From: an uncultured Lactobacillus sp.
Lineage (GTDB): Bacteria > Bacillota > Bacilli > Lactobacillales > Lactobacillaceae
NCBI GenBank assembly: GCA_946479925.1
Contig: CAMLHK010000006.1
Span: 1 to 64,000 of the forward strand
Length of the DNA: 64,000 nucleotides
Direction: 5' to 3'
Under the pieces are notes generated by a model. That model worked only from the letters and a program-made list of their open reading frames with translations, ran no database searches and was not told the origin of the DNA. This document shows, in pieces, positions 41,440 to 51,188 of the stretch. Made by a program: the position numbers and the translations under genes. Each line of letters opens with the position of its first letter. Position 1 is the first letter of the stretch.

Positions 41440-41479
41440 GTGGTAGGAAGTGGTGAATTGTGGTAAATTAATTAGTGGA
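41440..41479 (+). promoter_or_regulatory. MraZ operator: GTGGT boxes at 10-bp spacing
   Basis: GTGGT begins at 41440, 41450 and 41460, one per helical turn on the same face; a further GTGGA lies at 41475. MraZ rings bind arrays of TGG-containing direct repeats in the promoter of their own operon, so this array fits autoregulation of the division cluster. Confidence 0.75.
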
Positions 41480-41492
41480 AGGGGGTAATGCC

Positions 41493-41924
41493 ATGTTCAT
41501 GGGTGAATATCATCACAATCTCGACAGCAAAGGGCGTTTAATTATACCTGCTCGTTTGCGTAGTCAGATTGGCGAAAAAATGATATTTACTCGTGGAATG
41601 GAAGGTTGTATTTTTGGCTATACTACAGAGGCATGGCAGAAAATTGAAGCCAAGCTAGCCCACCTTCCTTTGACTAAGAGGAATGCACGCAGTTTTACGC
41701 GTTTATTTTACTCTGGTGCAATGGAATGCGAATTTGATAAGCAGGGACGTGTGAATCTGACCACAACGTTGAAGAAGCACGCTTGTCTTGTTAAAGAATG
41801 TGTCATTATAGGAGTTTCTGATCGAATTGAGATTTGGTCGAAAGAGCGTTGGGAAAGCTTTAGTGATGAAGCCAACGAAAACTATGATGATATCGCAGAA
41901 AATTTAGATGATTTGGAACTATAA
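41493..41924 (+). CDS. mraZ: Transcriptional regulator MraZ
   Basis: 143 residues from ATG 41493 (MFMGEYHHNLDSKGR); the upstream GTG lies in the operator and the GGGGG site. Two SpoVT-AbrB-like halves, each with a DxKGR motif (DSKGR near 12; DKQGR near 85). Binds the repeats upstream and controls the dcw operon. Confidence 0.95.
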   Translation: MFMGEYHHNLDSKGRLIIPARLRSQIGEKMIFTRGMEGCIFGYTTEAWQKIEAKLAHLPLTKRNARSFTRLFYSGAMECEFDKQGRVNLTTTLKKHACLVKECVIIGVSDRIEIWSKERWESFSDEANENYDDIAENLDDLEL

Positions 41925-41926
41925 AC

Positions 41927-42874
41927 ATGGAATTCAAACACACCAGTGTACTCTTACACCAAACAATCGATAATTTAAAACCCAAAAATGGTGGTCTTTA
42001 TGTAGACGCAACTTTTGGCGGCGGCGGTCATGCAAAATATTTACTGAGCAAACTTGCTAGTGGTACCGTGATTGGTTTTGATCAGGATGAATATGCAATA
42101 AATTCGGCTAAGTTAAACTTTGCCGATTTACTTAAATCTGAGGCTGATCCTAAATTACAATTAGTACACGACAACTTTAGTCATTTAAAAATTAACTTGG
42201 TTAAGCTGGGTTATCAAGATGGCATTGACGGTATCTATTATGATTTAGGCGTTTCCTCCCCCCAATTTGATCAGGCAAAAAGAGGCTTTTCTTACCGCTT
42301 CGATGCCAGATTGGATATGAGAATGGATCAGGATCAAAGTTTTGATGCGTATCAATTGGTTAATGACTCAAGTCAAAAAGAATTGGCTAATATTTTGTAT
42401 AAATTTGGTGGAGAAAAGTATTCTCGCCAGATTGCTCATAAAATTGTCCTTAAAAGACAAAAAAAGCCAATTGCGACAACCTTTGAACTGGTTGATGTTA
42501 TTAAGGAAGCAATTCCTGCGTTTGCAAGAAGGACTGGAGGGCATCCAGCAAAAAAGACTTTTCAGGCTTTGCGTGTTGCTGTAAACCACGAGCTTGATGC
42601 TTTAAGTACATCACTTGAGGAAGCGATCAAATTACTCAAACCAGGCGGTCGCATTAGTGTGATTACTTTTCAGTCTGATGAAGACAAAATAGTAAAAAAT
42701 ATTTTTAAAAAATACTCCGACGTTGAGGTACCTAGGGGAATGCCTGCTATTCCCGATGACTTGAAGCCAACGCTTCGATTAGTAAATCGTAAGCCCATTG
42801 TTGCTTCGGCTGAAGAGCTTAAAAATAATAATCGCTCACACAGTGCCAAGTTGCGGGTTGCAGAAAAATTGTAA
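41927..42874 (+). CDS. rsmH: 16S rRNA m4C1402 methyltransferase RsmH
   Basis: 315 residues. SAM-binding DATFGGGGHAKYLL, catalytic region DLGVSSPQFDQAKRGFSYR and an inserted helical domain. Acts in the decoding centre. It starts 2 bases after the mraZ stop with no strong site of its own, so it is likely coupled to mraZ translation. Confidence 0.95.
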   Translation: MEFKHTSVLLHQTIDNLKPKNGGLYVDATFGGGGHAKYLLSKLASGTVIGFDQDEYAINSAKLNFADLLKSEADPKLQLVHDNFSHLKINLVKLGYQDGIDGIYYDLGVSSPQFDQAKRGFSYRFDARLDMRMDQDQSFDAYQLVNDSSQKELANILYKFGGEKYSRQIAHKIVLKRQKKPIATTFELVDVIKEAIPAFARRTGGHPAKKTFQALRVAVNHELDALSTSLEEAIKLLKPGGRISVITFQSDEDKIVKNIFKKYSDVEVPRGMPAIPDDLKPTLRLVNRKPIVASAEELKNNNRSHSAKLRVAEKL

Positions 42875-42886
42875 AGAGGAAAAACA

Positions 42887-43249
42887 ATGGCTGATAATTT
42901 AGCAAGAAAAATAGAGTTTAATCCTAATGAGCAAAGAGATCCAGAGAAGAGACAACGTCAAGTTCTCAATCATCACAACGTTGCTTGGACCGGCTTCGAA
43001 AAGTCCTTGCTTATATTGGGAACAATGATCACAATTGGCTTAATGACAATGCTCGTTTCTTCTAGTATTTCTGCTACTTCAGCTCAACATGAACTTACTA
43101 GTTTGCAGCGCTCGGTTGCAAAAGAGCAAAGTCAAGTTGGAGATTTGCATCAAGAATTAGGTGAGTTGACCTCAAGCTCAAGAATGAATAAAATTGCTCG
43201 CAGCAAGGGGTTGGCTTTGAATGAAAAAAATATTAGGACTATACGCTAA
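42887..43249 (+). CDS. ftsL: Cell division protein FtsL
   Basis: 120 residues: cytoplasmic basic head, one membrane helix (about 42-62), short extracellular coiled coil. Identified by topology and position between rsmH and the class B PBP; its stop overlaps the next ATG. Forms a complex with FtsB/DivIC and DivIB. Confidence 0.9.
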   Translation: MADNLARKIEFNPNEQRDPEKRQRQVLNHHNVAWTGFEKSLLILGTMITIGLMTMLVSSSISATSAQHELTSLQRSVAKEQSQVGDLHQELGELTSSSRMNKIARSKGLALNEKNIRTIR

Positions 43250-45414
43250 TGAATAAGCACATTAGTAAAAAATATAACTTAAATTCCAAAGCCCACGGAT
43301 ACCGTTTTACAGTCGGGAGATTTCTCGAGGTAGCTGTTGCTTTGGTTTTTCTTGTATTTATAGGCAGATTTTTATATCTGGGAATTTCAAAAACCGTTAA
43401 TGGACAAGATTTAACCGCTAAGACCGAGCAATTGTATATGCGTAATCAAGTATTAAAGGCCAATCGGGGAAATATTTATGACCGTAACGGTTTAGCTGTA
43501 GCGCAGGATTCCCATTTGTATACAATTTATGCCATTCTAGATAAATCATCCATTAATTATAAAAATAAGCCAGAATATGTTGTTAACAAAAGTAAAACTG
43601 CTGAAAAGTTAGCACAAGTTTTACCTCTTAAAGCAAATAAAATTTTAAAGTATCTTAATCCTTCGCAGCCGGTTTTTCAGGTACAATTTGGTACTGCAGG
43701 TTCTAATTTGACCAAAAAGCAAAAAGACCGAATTGAAAAAATGAATTTGCCGGGAATTAAATTTTTTGAAACTCAGTCACGGTTATACCCAAATGGTAAT
43801 TTTGCAGCTCACATAATTGGTCTGGCTACACCAGTTTATGATAAAAAAACCAGGCAACAAGATTTAGAGGGTACCATGGGACTGGAAGCTTGGTATGACG
43901 ACGTTCTTACCGGAAAAAACGGCTATCAGGTTTCAGCTGTTGATGCCTCAAATTTTCAGACGCCAAATAGTACCCATACTTATAAAGCCCCTGTAGATGG
44001 TAATAATATATATCTAACTATTGACTCGCAGTTGCAGGAATGCCTTGAAAGTAGGTTATCTTATGTTCAGGATACCTTTAATCCCGTTTCTATGACAGCC
44101 GTAGTTGAAGATATGAAGACGGGAAAAGTATTAGCTGCATCGCAAAGACCAAGTTTCAATCCGCAGACCAAAAAGGGACTAAAAAATTCCTATCGCAATA
44201 TTTTGGTGCAAGATACATATGAACCCGGATCTGTTTTTAAAGTCCTGACATTATCCTCCGCTGTTAATAGCGGAAACTACCATCCAAATCAATATTATAA
44301 TTCAGGATCAGTTTCTGTGAATGGCTCAGTAATTCACGATTGGAAGCCGCGTGGCTGGGGAAGCATCCCTTTTTCACAAGCATTTCCACGGTCAAGCAAT
44401 ACCGGATTTGTTCATATTGAGCAGCAGATGGGTGCTAAGACTTGGAAAAAGTATTTAAAAAAATTCCACATTGGTCAGAAAACTGGCGTAACGCTCCCAG
44501 GTGAACAACCAGGATTGATCGCGTTTAATTCACCTATTGATCAGGCTGTCACTAGTTTTGGACAGGGCGTTGATGTGAACGTCATGCAAATGATGCAAGC
44601 TTTTAGCAGCTTGGCGAATAATGGTCAAATGGTAAAACCCCAATTTGTTGAAAAAATTACGGATGCAGATGATCACACAATAACGGGTTATCAAATAAAA
44701 AATGTTGGTAGACCAGTTTATAGTAAAGAAACAGCAAACATAGTTCTTGGAAACATGCGACAAGTTTTAAATAAAAGAATTGGTACGGGAGCTGCATACC
44801 AGATGAAAAATCAAAGTATTGCTGTTAAAACGGGAACAGCTCAAATTGCTAATCTTAAAGGTGGTGGCTATCTTAAGGGTAACAATAATTACATCTTTTC
44901 CGTAGTTGGCGTTACACCGGCTAAGCATCCACGTTATTGCATTTATATCACTGTCAAGCAGCCTCAAAGAATGAGTAAACCGGCTGAAGTAATTCTTTCT
45001 TCAATTTTTAAACCTGTAATGAATAGAACAATTCTTATGTCTAAAAATGGCTTAAGCAGTTCAACCATGATTAAAATACCTGATTTAGCAGGGCAAAATT
45101 ATAAGGAAGCTGAAGCAATTGCTCAACAGGTTGGTTTCAGACTTGTCAGGATTGGTTCAGGTGATAAAATAACCAAGCAGTCTTATCAGGTAGGTCAAAA
45201 AAAGCAGTCTGGTAAATTAATGCTGGTGCGGACTGCTGGGATTATAAAGTGTCCTAATATGAAAGGCTGGACAAATGATGAGCTGCAGCAGTTTGCAGAT
45301 TTGACTGGAGCTAAATTAAGCATTAAGGGTACAGGTGCAGTATCTAAGCAAAGTGTAACTGTTGGTGAAACTGTCAAATCCGGGACAAAAATAAAAATAC
45401 AATTAAAGGAGTAG
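43249..45414 (+). CDS. pbp2X: Class B penicillin-binding protein (Pbp2X/FtsI type) with PASTA domains
   Basis: 721 residues. One membrane helix (about 24-44); dimerisation domain; transpeptidase with S328-V-F-K331, SSN (382-384) and K527-T-G; two PASTA domains in the last 120 residues. Septal crosslinking enzyme working with FtsW (not in the window). Two PASTA domains and overall size match the Pbp2X/PBP2B group of lactic acid bacteria. Confidence 0.93.
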   Translation: MNKHISKKYNLNSKAHGYRFTVGRFLEVAVALVFLVFIGRFLYLGISKTVNGQDLTAKTEQLYMRNQVLKANRGNIYDRNGLAVAQDSHLYTIYAILDKSSINYKNKPEYVVNKSKTAEKLAQVLPLKANKILKYLNPSQPVFQVQFGTAGSNLTKKQKDRIEKMNLPGIKFFETQSRLYPNGNFAAHIIGLATPVYDKKTRQQDLEGTMGLEAWYDDVLTGKNGYQVSAVDASNFQTPNSTHTYKAPVDGNNIYLTIDSQLQECLESRLSYVQDTFNPVSMTAVVEDMKTGKVLAASQRPSFNPQTKKGLKNSYRNILVQDTYEPGSVFKVLTLSSAVNSGNYHPNQYYNSGSVSVNGSVIHDWKPRGWGSIPFSQAFPRSSNTGFVHIEQQMGAKTWKKYLKKFHIGQKTGVTLPGEQPGLIAFNSPIDQAVTSFGQGVDVNVMQMMQAFSSLANNGQMVKPQFVEKITDADDHTITGYQIKNVGRPVYSKETANIVLGNMRQVLNKRIGTGAAYQMKNQSIAVKTGTAQIANLKGGGYLKGNNNYIFSVVGVTPAKHPRYCIYITVKQPQRMSKPAEVILSSIFKPVMNRTILMSKNGLSSSTMIKIPDLAGQNYKEAEAIAQQVGFRLVRIGSGDKITKQSYQVGQKKQSGKLMLVRTAGIIKCPNMKGWTNDELQQFADLTGAKLSIKGTGAVSKQSVTVGETVKSGTKIKIQLKE

Positions 45415-45420
45415 CATTTT

Positions 45421-46383
45421 ATGCTGATCATAAGCATTATTGCATTAGTAAGTTCGTTGGCGTTAACTGGGATTATTTTACCCTGGATGATTATTTTCAT
45501 GAGGTCACACCATGAAGGACAGGAAATTCGTGATGAAGGTCCTAAATGGCATGAAAAGAAGTCTGGTACACCTACAATGGGTGGTGTGGTTTTTGTTTTA
45601 GCAGCCACAGTTTCTACAATCTGGATTTGTGTATGGCAACACGAAGTAACGAAAATGATCTGGATTTTATTAATCAGTTTGCTGGGGTACGGTATTATAG
45701 GCTTCTTAGATGATAGTATAAAATTGTTTTATAAGCGTAATTTGGGTCTTCGTGCATGGCAAAAATTTTCTTTACAAATTTTAGTTGCTGTTCTGATTAT
45801 TATCATCGCAGCAACGGACCATTTTCAATTCAAACTTTTCATACCGTTTTTTGGTGTAGTTAACAGTGTTGTTTTATTCACAATTTTTGTAATTTTCTGG
45901 TTGGTAGGTTATTCCAACGCAGTTAATCTGTCAGACGGTTTAGATGGTTTGGCAACTGGACTGTCAATTATTGCTTATGCCACATACTCTTATATCGCAC
46001 TTAAACAAAAAAACTTTGCCGTTTTAATTTTTTGTATGAGTGTCATAGGAGGGTTGATTTCATTTTTTATTTTTAATCATAAGCCTGCTAAAATTTTTAT
46101 GGGTGATGCTGGGTCTCTAGCTTTAGGAGGAGGACTGGCTGCTGTTAGTATCTTTCTAAATAGGCCTTGGTCACTTTTGTTAGTGGGAATCGTATTTGTA
46201 TGTGAAACAGCAAGCGTAATTTTGCAGGTTATCTCTTTTCAAACAACTGGTAAACGGATTTTCAAAATGACACCAATACATCATCATTTTGAAATGCTGG
46301 GCTACTCTGAATGGAAAGTAGACATTATTTTCTGGATTGTTGGCTTACTGGGAAGTATCTTGTATTTAGTAATATGGGGATAA
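45421..46383 (+). CDS. mraY: Phospho-MurNAc-pentapeptide transferase MraY
   Basis: 320 residues, ten membrane helices. GTPTMGG, the DDSIKL-like aspartate pair (FLDDSIK), the [12 protein letters not shown] motif and the HHHFE tail-side motif of MraY. Makes lipid I on the inner membrane face. Confidence 0.96.
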   Translation: MLIISIIALVSSLALTGIILPWMIIFMRSHHEGQEIRDEGPKWHEKKSGTPTMGGVVFVLAATVSTIWICVWQHEVTKMIWILLISLLGYGIIGFLDDSIKLFYKRNLGLRAWQKFSLQILVAVLIIIIAATDHFQFKLFIPFFGVVNSVVLFTIFVIFWLVGYSNAVNLSDGLDGLATGLSIIAYATYSYIALKQKNFAVLIFCMSVIGGLISFFIFNHKPAKIFMGDAGSLALGGGLAAVSIFLNRPWSLLLVGIVFVCETASVILQVISFQTTGKRIFKMTPIHHHFEMLGYSEWKVDIIFWIVGLLGSILYLVIWG

Positions 46384-46392
46384 AATAGTTCA

Positions 46393-47772
46393 ATGAGGCA
46401 AGTTAAGACTTATCAAGGTAAAAATATTTTAGTTTTAGGCCTCGGCAAAAGTGGTTTTGCAGTAAGTAAATTACTGCTTGAACTTGGTGCAAAGCTAACT
46501 TTAAACGACAAGGCTGATTTAAGTAAAAATCAAAAAGCACAGGAATTAGAAAAACTGGGCGTGCGAATAATAGGTGGCAGACATCCAGTAGAATTATTAC
46601 ACCAAGAATCTTTTGCTTACTTAGTAAAAAATCCAGGGATTCCCTATGAAAATTCAATGGTGCAGGAAGCAAGAAAATTAAATTTGCCAATTATTACCGA
46701 ACCTGAAATTGCACTGAGTGTTAGTGAAGCTCCATATATTTGTGTTACAGGCTCAAATGGCAAAACTACTACGGTAATGCTAGCACAGAAAATTCTGGAT
46801 CATCATCTGGCTAAAAATGGCCATCATGCCTATGCAGTTGGTAACATTGGTGTTCCAATTTCTGAAGTAGTGAAAAAAGCTATCAAAGATGATATCTTGG
46901 TTTGCGAAACTTCTAGTTTTCAACTGCTTGGCGTAACAGATATTGATCCTAAAGTAGCTGCGATTATTGATATTTATCACAATGTCCATTTAGATTATCA
47001 CAAGACTTTTGCTAATTATGTTAATGCCAAGCTAAACGTTACCAGGACGCAAACTTCAGATCATTATTTTTTAGCTAACTTAGATCAAAAAAATATTTTT
47101 GAAGAAGAAAAGAAAGTTACAAAAGCAAAACTAATAACTTTTTCCGAAAATGATCGAACTGCCGACTATTTTATTGCTGATGGCTATTTACAGAATCAAC
47201 ATGAAAAAATCATTAAGACCGCCGACATGAAATTACCCGGTATCCATAACCAGCAGAATGCTTTAGTTGCTAGCGCAATTGCACAAATTATGGGAGCGAC
47301 TATCAGCGATATCCAGGCAGTGTTAACTAGTTTTGCCGGGGCAAAGCACCGCTTACAATATGTTATGACCTTGGAAGGCCGCAAAATCTATAATGACTCC
47401 AAATCCACGAATATAGAGGCGGCTTCAGTAGCTATTCCCTCTTTTGAAGATCCTGAAGTTTGGATCGCTGGTGGGCTAGATCGCGGTTTTACTTTTGATT
47501 CCTTGGTTCCACTTTTAAAAAAACATGTTAAAGCCGTGGTTTTATATGGCGAAACCCGTTATTTATTGGCTGATGCCGCGCGCAAAGCTGGCATTAAAAA
47601 TATTGTCATTGAAAATACCTTACAGGAAGCAGTACCAAGAGCATATGAATTGACAAATCCTGGTGATGTATTGTTATTTTCACCAGCTTGTGCGTCATGG
47701 GATCAATTTCGAACCTTTGAAGAACGTGGAGACTATTTTGTTAATTTTATAAAGGAATTGAAGACTAAATAA
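46393..47772 (+). CDS. murD: UDP-MurNAc-L-Ala:D-Glu ligase MurD
   Basis: 459 residues. N-terminal Rossmann fold (LVLGLGKSGFA), ATP loop VTGSNGKTTT, and the C-terminal ligase domain with KSTNIEA and SPACASWD. Adds D-Glu, the residue later amidated by MurT/GatD. Confidence 0.96.
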   Translation: MRQVKTYQGKNILVLGLGKSGFAVSKLLLELGAKLTLNDKADLSKNQKAQELEKLGVRIIGGRHPVELLHQESFAYLVKNPGIPYENSMVQEARKLNLPIITEPEIALSVSEAPYICVTGSNGKTTTVMLAQKILDHHLAKNGHHAYAVGNIGVPISEVVKKAIKDDILVCETSSFQLLGVTDIDPKVAAIIDIYHNVHLDYHKTFANYVNAKLNVTRTQTSDHYFLANLDQKNIFEEEKKVTKAKLITFSENDRTADYFIADGYLQNQHEKIIKTADMKLPGIHNQQNALVASAIAQIMGATISDIQAVLTSFAGAKHRLQYVMTLEGRKIYNDSKSTNIEAASVAIPSFEDPEVWIAGGLDRGFTFDSLVPLLKKHVKAVVLYGETRYLLADAARKAGIKNIVIENTLQEAVPRAYELTNPGDVLLFSPACASWDQFRTFEERGDYFVNFIKELKTK

Positions 47773-47773
47773 A

Positions 47774-48880
47774 ATGAGAATAATATTTACAGGTGGAGGA
47801 ACTGGCGGCCATATTTATCCTATTATGGCAATTATTGAACGATTAAAAGAGCGCAACTTGGCGACAAATGATGAAATACTGTTTGTCGGCACCAAAAATG
47901 GTCTCGAAGCCAAAATAGTTCCAGCAGCAGGAGTAAATTTTAAAACGATTGAAATGCGCGGGTTTTCTCGTAAACATATAATAAGTAATTTTGCTACAAT
48001 TAGTCTGTTTCTTAAGGCCACAAAAAAAGCTCAAAAAATTATTAATGATTTTAAGCCTGATATTGTGATGGGAACTGGTGGCTATGTCAGTGGTGCCCTA
48101 GTGTACGAAGCAGCAAAAATGAAGATTCCAACTATGATTCATGAATCTAATTCAGTAGTTGGCGTTGCTAATAAGTTTTTAGGACACTATGTAAACAAAA
48201 TTTGTTATACGTTTGATGATGCTGCCAAGCAATTTTCGGAAAAGAAAAAGTTGGTAAAAACTGGAAATCCACGTTCTCAGCAAGTACTAAATCTGTCATC
48301 AACCAAGATTGATTTGCAAAGCAAATGGGGTCTTAATCCTCAAATACCTACAGTATTAGTTTTTGGCGGCTCTCGTGGTGCTTTGGCTATCAATCGGATA
48401 ATGTTAAAATCACTGACTCGGCTTGAAACTAAGCCATACCAAGTCATTTGGGTGACAGGAACTTATTATTATCAAAAAATTGCAGAAAAACTAACCAATG
48501 TTAATTATGGTGAAAGTATCAAAATCTTACCGTATGTTAAGGATATGCCAGCACTTTTACCAAAAATGATTTGTGTGGTTTCGCGTTCAGGAGCCACTAG
48601 TATTGCGGAATTTACCGCTTTAGGTGTTCCAGCTATTTTGATTCCTAGTCCAAATGTAACTAATAATCACCAAATGAAAAATGCTCTTGATCTTGAAAAA
48701 GCAGGCGCAGCAACAGTGATTGCAGAAAGTGAACTCAATATTAATAACTTTATTTCTTCAATTGATCATATCGTGTTGGATCGTAAATACTATACAGAAA
48801 TGAGTAAGGCGTCTAAAAAACTAGGAGTTTCTGATGCTTCTGATGAAGTAATTAGAGTAATGCAAGATTTAGCTAAGTAA
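47774..48880 (+). CDS. murG: UDP-GlcNAc:lipid I transferase MurG
   Basis: 368 residues, GT-B fold. Starts MRIIFTGGGTGGHIYP with the G-loop, GFGGSRG-like VFGGSRGALAIN and the acceptor ISRSGATSIAE-like VSRSGATSIAEF motif. Makes lipid II. One base separates it from murD. Confidence 0.95.
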   Translation: MRIIFTGGGTGGHIYPIMAIIERLKERNLATNDEILFVGTKNGLEAKIVPAAGVNFKTIEMRGFSRKHIISNFATISLFLKATKKAQKIINDFKPDIVMGTGGYVSGALVYEAAKMKIPTMIHESNSVVGVANKFLGHYVNKICYTFDDAAKQFSEKKKLVKTGNPRSQQVLNLSSTKIDLQSKWGLNPQIPTVLVFGGSRGALAINRIMLKSLTRLETKPYQVIWVTGTYYYQKIAEKLTNVNYGESIKILPYVKDMPALLPKMICVVSRSGATSIAEFTALGVPAILIPSPNVTNNHQMKNALDLEKAGAATVIAESELNINNFISSIDHIVLDRKYYTEMSKASKKLGVSDASDEVIRVMQDLAK

Positions 48881-48896
48881 AAAGAAGGTGAGGCAG

Positions 48897-49754
48897 TTGA
48901 CAAAAAAGCGAGTAACTAAAATTGACCCTAAAGAAAAGCTATCGCCATATTTAAGTCATCAATCAAGTAAGAAAAAGAAAAATTTCAGGACTAATACAAA
49001 AATTTCTGCCTCTCTTTCTAAATTACATAATGAACGTAAATCTGCACTATTAAAGAGACTGGGACTTATAATAGGTGTTTCAGTAATAGTGCTTTTAGGA
49101 CTTGGCTATTATATTTCGCCACTGGCAAATGTTCAAAGTATTCAAATTAGCGGGGAAAATGATTTACCAGTAAAAGAAGTTGTAAGAGCAACAGATATTA
49201 AAGCTAGTGATAAAGTAGTCGATTATCTTCTTAATAAAAATGGCGTGTCCCGTAAACTTTCTGCCAAATACTCAGAAATAAAAAACATCAAAGTTCAAGT
49301 TAAAGACTTTAATCATTTAATAATTGAAATTGATGAATATCCCACAAAAGGCTACATAAAAACTTCTAAAGGATATCGTAAAATACTTACACAGGGAAAA
49401 TTGGGGTCTCAGTTTATTCCTTGGTCAAAAGTGTATCCAGATAAACCAGTTTTTGTAGGCTACAATCATGAAGTATCTCTCAAAAAAATTCTTCATTTAT
49501 TCAATAGTTTACCGCCTGATTTTCAGGATCAAATTAAATTATTAAGTGGTAATACCCGAAGAAAATCACAAGTGATTTTTCTAATGAAAAACGGGAATGT
49601 AGTTATTGGCAACATTTCAACCCTAAAAAGTAAAATAAAGTACTATAATAAAATAAAAACTAAAGTGGGAAAAAATACGCTGATTGATTTGGAAGTAGGG
49701 GCATTTAGCAGGCCGCTTACACCAAATGAAAAGCGTGCATACGGTTTAATATAA
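48897..49754 (+). CDS. divIB: Cell division protein FtsQ/DivIB
   Basis: 285 residues from TTG 48897 (MTKKRVTKIDPKEKLSPYLS), preferred over GTG 48888 because AAGGTGAGG precedes it correctly. Long basic cytoplasmic tail, one membrane helix (about 55-75), POTRA domain (about 80-150) and beta domain. Scaffold of the divisome. Confidence 0.9.
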   Translation: MTKKRVTKIDPKEKLSPYLSHQSSKKKKNFRTNTKISASLSKLHNERKSALLKRLGLIIGVSVIVLLGLGYYISPLANVQSIQISGENDLPVKEVVRATDIKASDKVVDYLLNKNGVSRKLSAKYSEIKNIKVQVKDFNHLIIEIDEYPTKGYIKTSKGYRKILTQGKLGSQFIPWSKVYPDKPVFVGYNHEVSLKKILHLFNSLPPDFQDQIKLLSGNTRRKSQVIFLMKNGNVVIGNISTLKSKIKYYNKIKTKVGKNTLIDLEVGAFSRPLTPNEKRAYGLI

Positions 49755-49815
49755 ACTGATTTTAAGCTGGTTTTATGGTAAAATTTTTTTAGGTAGCACT
49801 GACGGGGGGAAAATT

Positions 49816-51174
49816 TTGGACAATTCGAATTTATTAGTGGGCTTAGATATTGGTACCACAAGTGTGAAAGCGGTTGTAGCCGATTCTGGCAAAGTTATTG
49901 GAGCTGTTGCAGTTCCTAATAAAGGGATGCGACATGGTAATATAGTTGATATTGATGAAACTGCCGCTGCGATTAATAGGGCACTAAAAGAAATAGCCAA
50001 AAAGACAAATGCAAATATTTATCGAGTAGTAACAGGTATACCTGTAGGTATGCTCCAACTTGAAACTGCAAGTGATTTAGTTAATATCAGCGATAATGGT
50101 CAAGAAGTAGGTAACCATGATGTTAGGCGAGTAGTTCGTGCTGCCATCAGGTCTGCTGTGAAAAACGAACGGGAGCCTATTTCTTTTTTGCCAAGTCGCT
50201 TTCTAATTGATGGTAAAACCGAAGTCGATGATCCGCGAAAAATGATTGCACATTCTCTGTCTGTACAAGGCATCATGTTAACGGCTCCTGCTAGTCCTTT
50301 ACATAATATCAAAAAAGCTATTGAACGTGCTGGCTATTCCAATAACTTTTTTATTCCAACTCCACTTGCTATTGCCAGCGTGGCTTTAAATGAAAGTGAA
50401 CGCCATTTTGGTTCAATTATCCTCGACTTAGGTGGAGGAGTTACGACGGCTACGGTAATTCATAATAATCAAATTAAATATGCTAATATCGATTTTGAAG
50501 GCGGCAGTGATATTAGTAATGACATTTCGGTTGTTTTAAGTACTTCTAACAAGGATGCAGAACAAATAAAACTTGATTATGGTTATGCTGATCCTAGCTT
50601 GGCATCTGCTAAAAATAAATTTGCCGTTAACAGCGTTGGTTCAAATGGCCAGCAAATGGTTGACGAAAAATATTTAAGTGAAATTATTAACGCCAGGGTT
50701 ATCCAGACTATTGCTAGAATTGAAAAAGGTTTGGTTAAGCATGATGCTTTAGAGTTACCTGGTGGTATTATTATTACTGGCGGAAGCAGTCTTTTGCAAG
50801 GCTTTGATAGTATTATAGCTAATAAATTGAATGTTAAGGCGCGAATTTATCAACCTGATCAAATTGGGATGCGTAATCCAATTTACTCAGCGGCTTACGG
50901 TGTAGTTAACTATGCATATAAAATGTCCGATATAGATTTCCTAGTAATTAGTGCTATTTATGGCAGAGGTGCTCTCGGTCAAGGGGAGCAGTCTACTCAG
51001 GAAAAGCCAAAAACTTCTAAAAGAACAATTGCTGTTAATGAAACTAAAAGAAAAGAAGAATATAATAGACATGAGTTACTAAAGCGTGAGCAATCTCCGC
51101 ATAGTAAAACAAAAAATAATACGCAAAATAAAGATAAAGGCTTTAAGAACTTCTTCAAAAAGTTCTTTGATTAA
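49816..51174 (+). CDS. ftsA: Cell division protein FtsA
   Basis: 452 residues from TTG 49816 with GGGGGGA upstream. Actin fold (LDIGTTSVKAVV, LDLGGGVTTATV, ITGGSSLLQG) and a C-terminal amphipathic membrane-targeting helix (GFKNFFKKFFD). The Lys/Thr/Asn-rich linker before the helix is long. Tethers FtsZ to the membrane. Confidence 0.94.
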   Translation: MDNSNLLVGLDIGTTSVKAVVADSGKVIGAVAVPNKGMRHGNIVDIDETAAAINRALKEIAKKTNANIYRVVTGIPVGMLQLETASDLVNISDNGQEVGNHDVRRVVRAAIRSAVKNEREPISFLPSRFLIDGKTEVDDPRKMIAHSLSVQGIMLTAPASPLHNIKKAIERAGYSNNFFIPTPLAIASVALNESERHFGSIILDLGGGVTTATVIHNNQIKYANIDFEGGSDISNDISVVLSTSNKDAEQIKLDYGYADPSLASAKNKFAVNSVGSNGQQMVDEKYLSEIINARVIQTIARIEKGLVKHDALELPGGIIITGGSSLLQGFDSIIANKLNVKARIYQPDQIGMRNPIYSAAYGVVNYAYKMSDIDFLVISAIYGRGALGQGEQSTQEKPKTSKRTIAVNETKRKEEYNRHELLKREQSPHSKTKNNTQNKDKGFKNFFKKFFD

Positions 51175-51188
51175 AGGTGGTTAATTAG

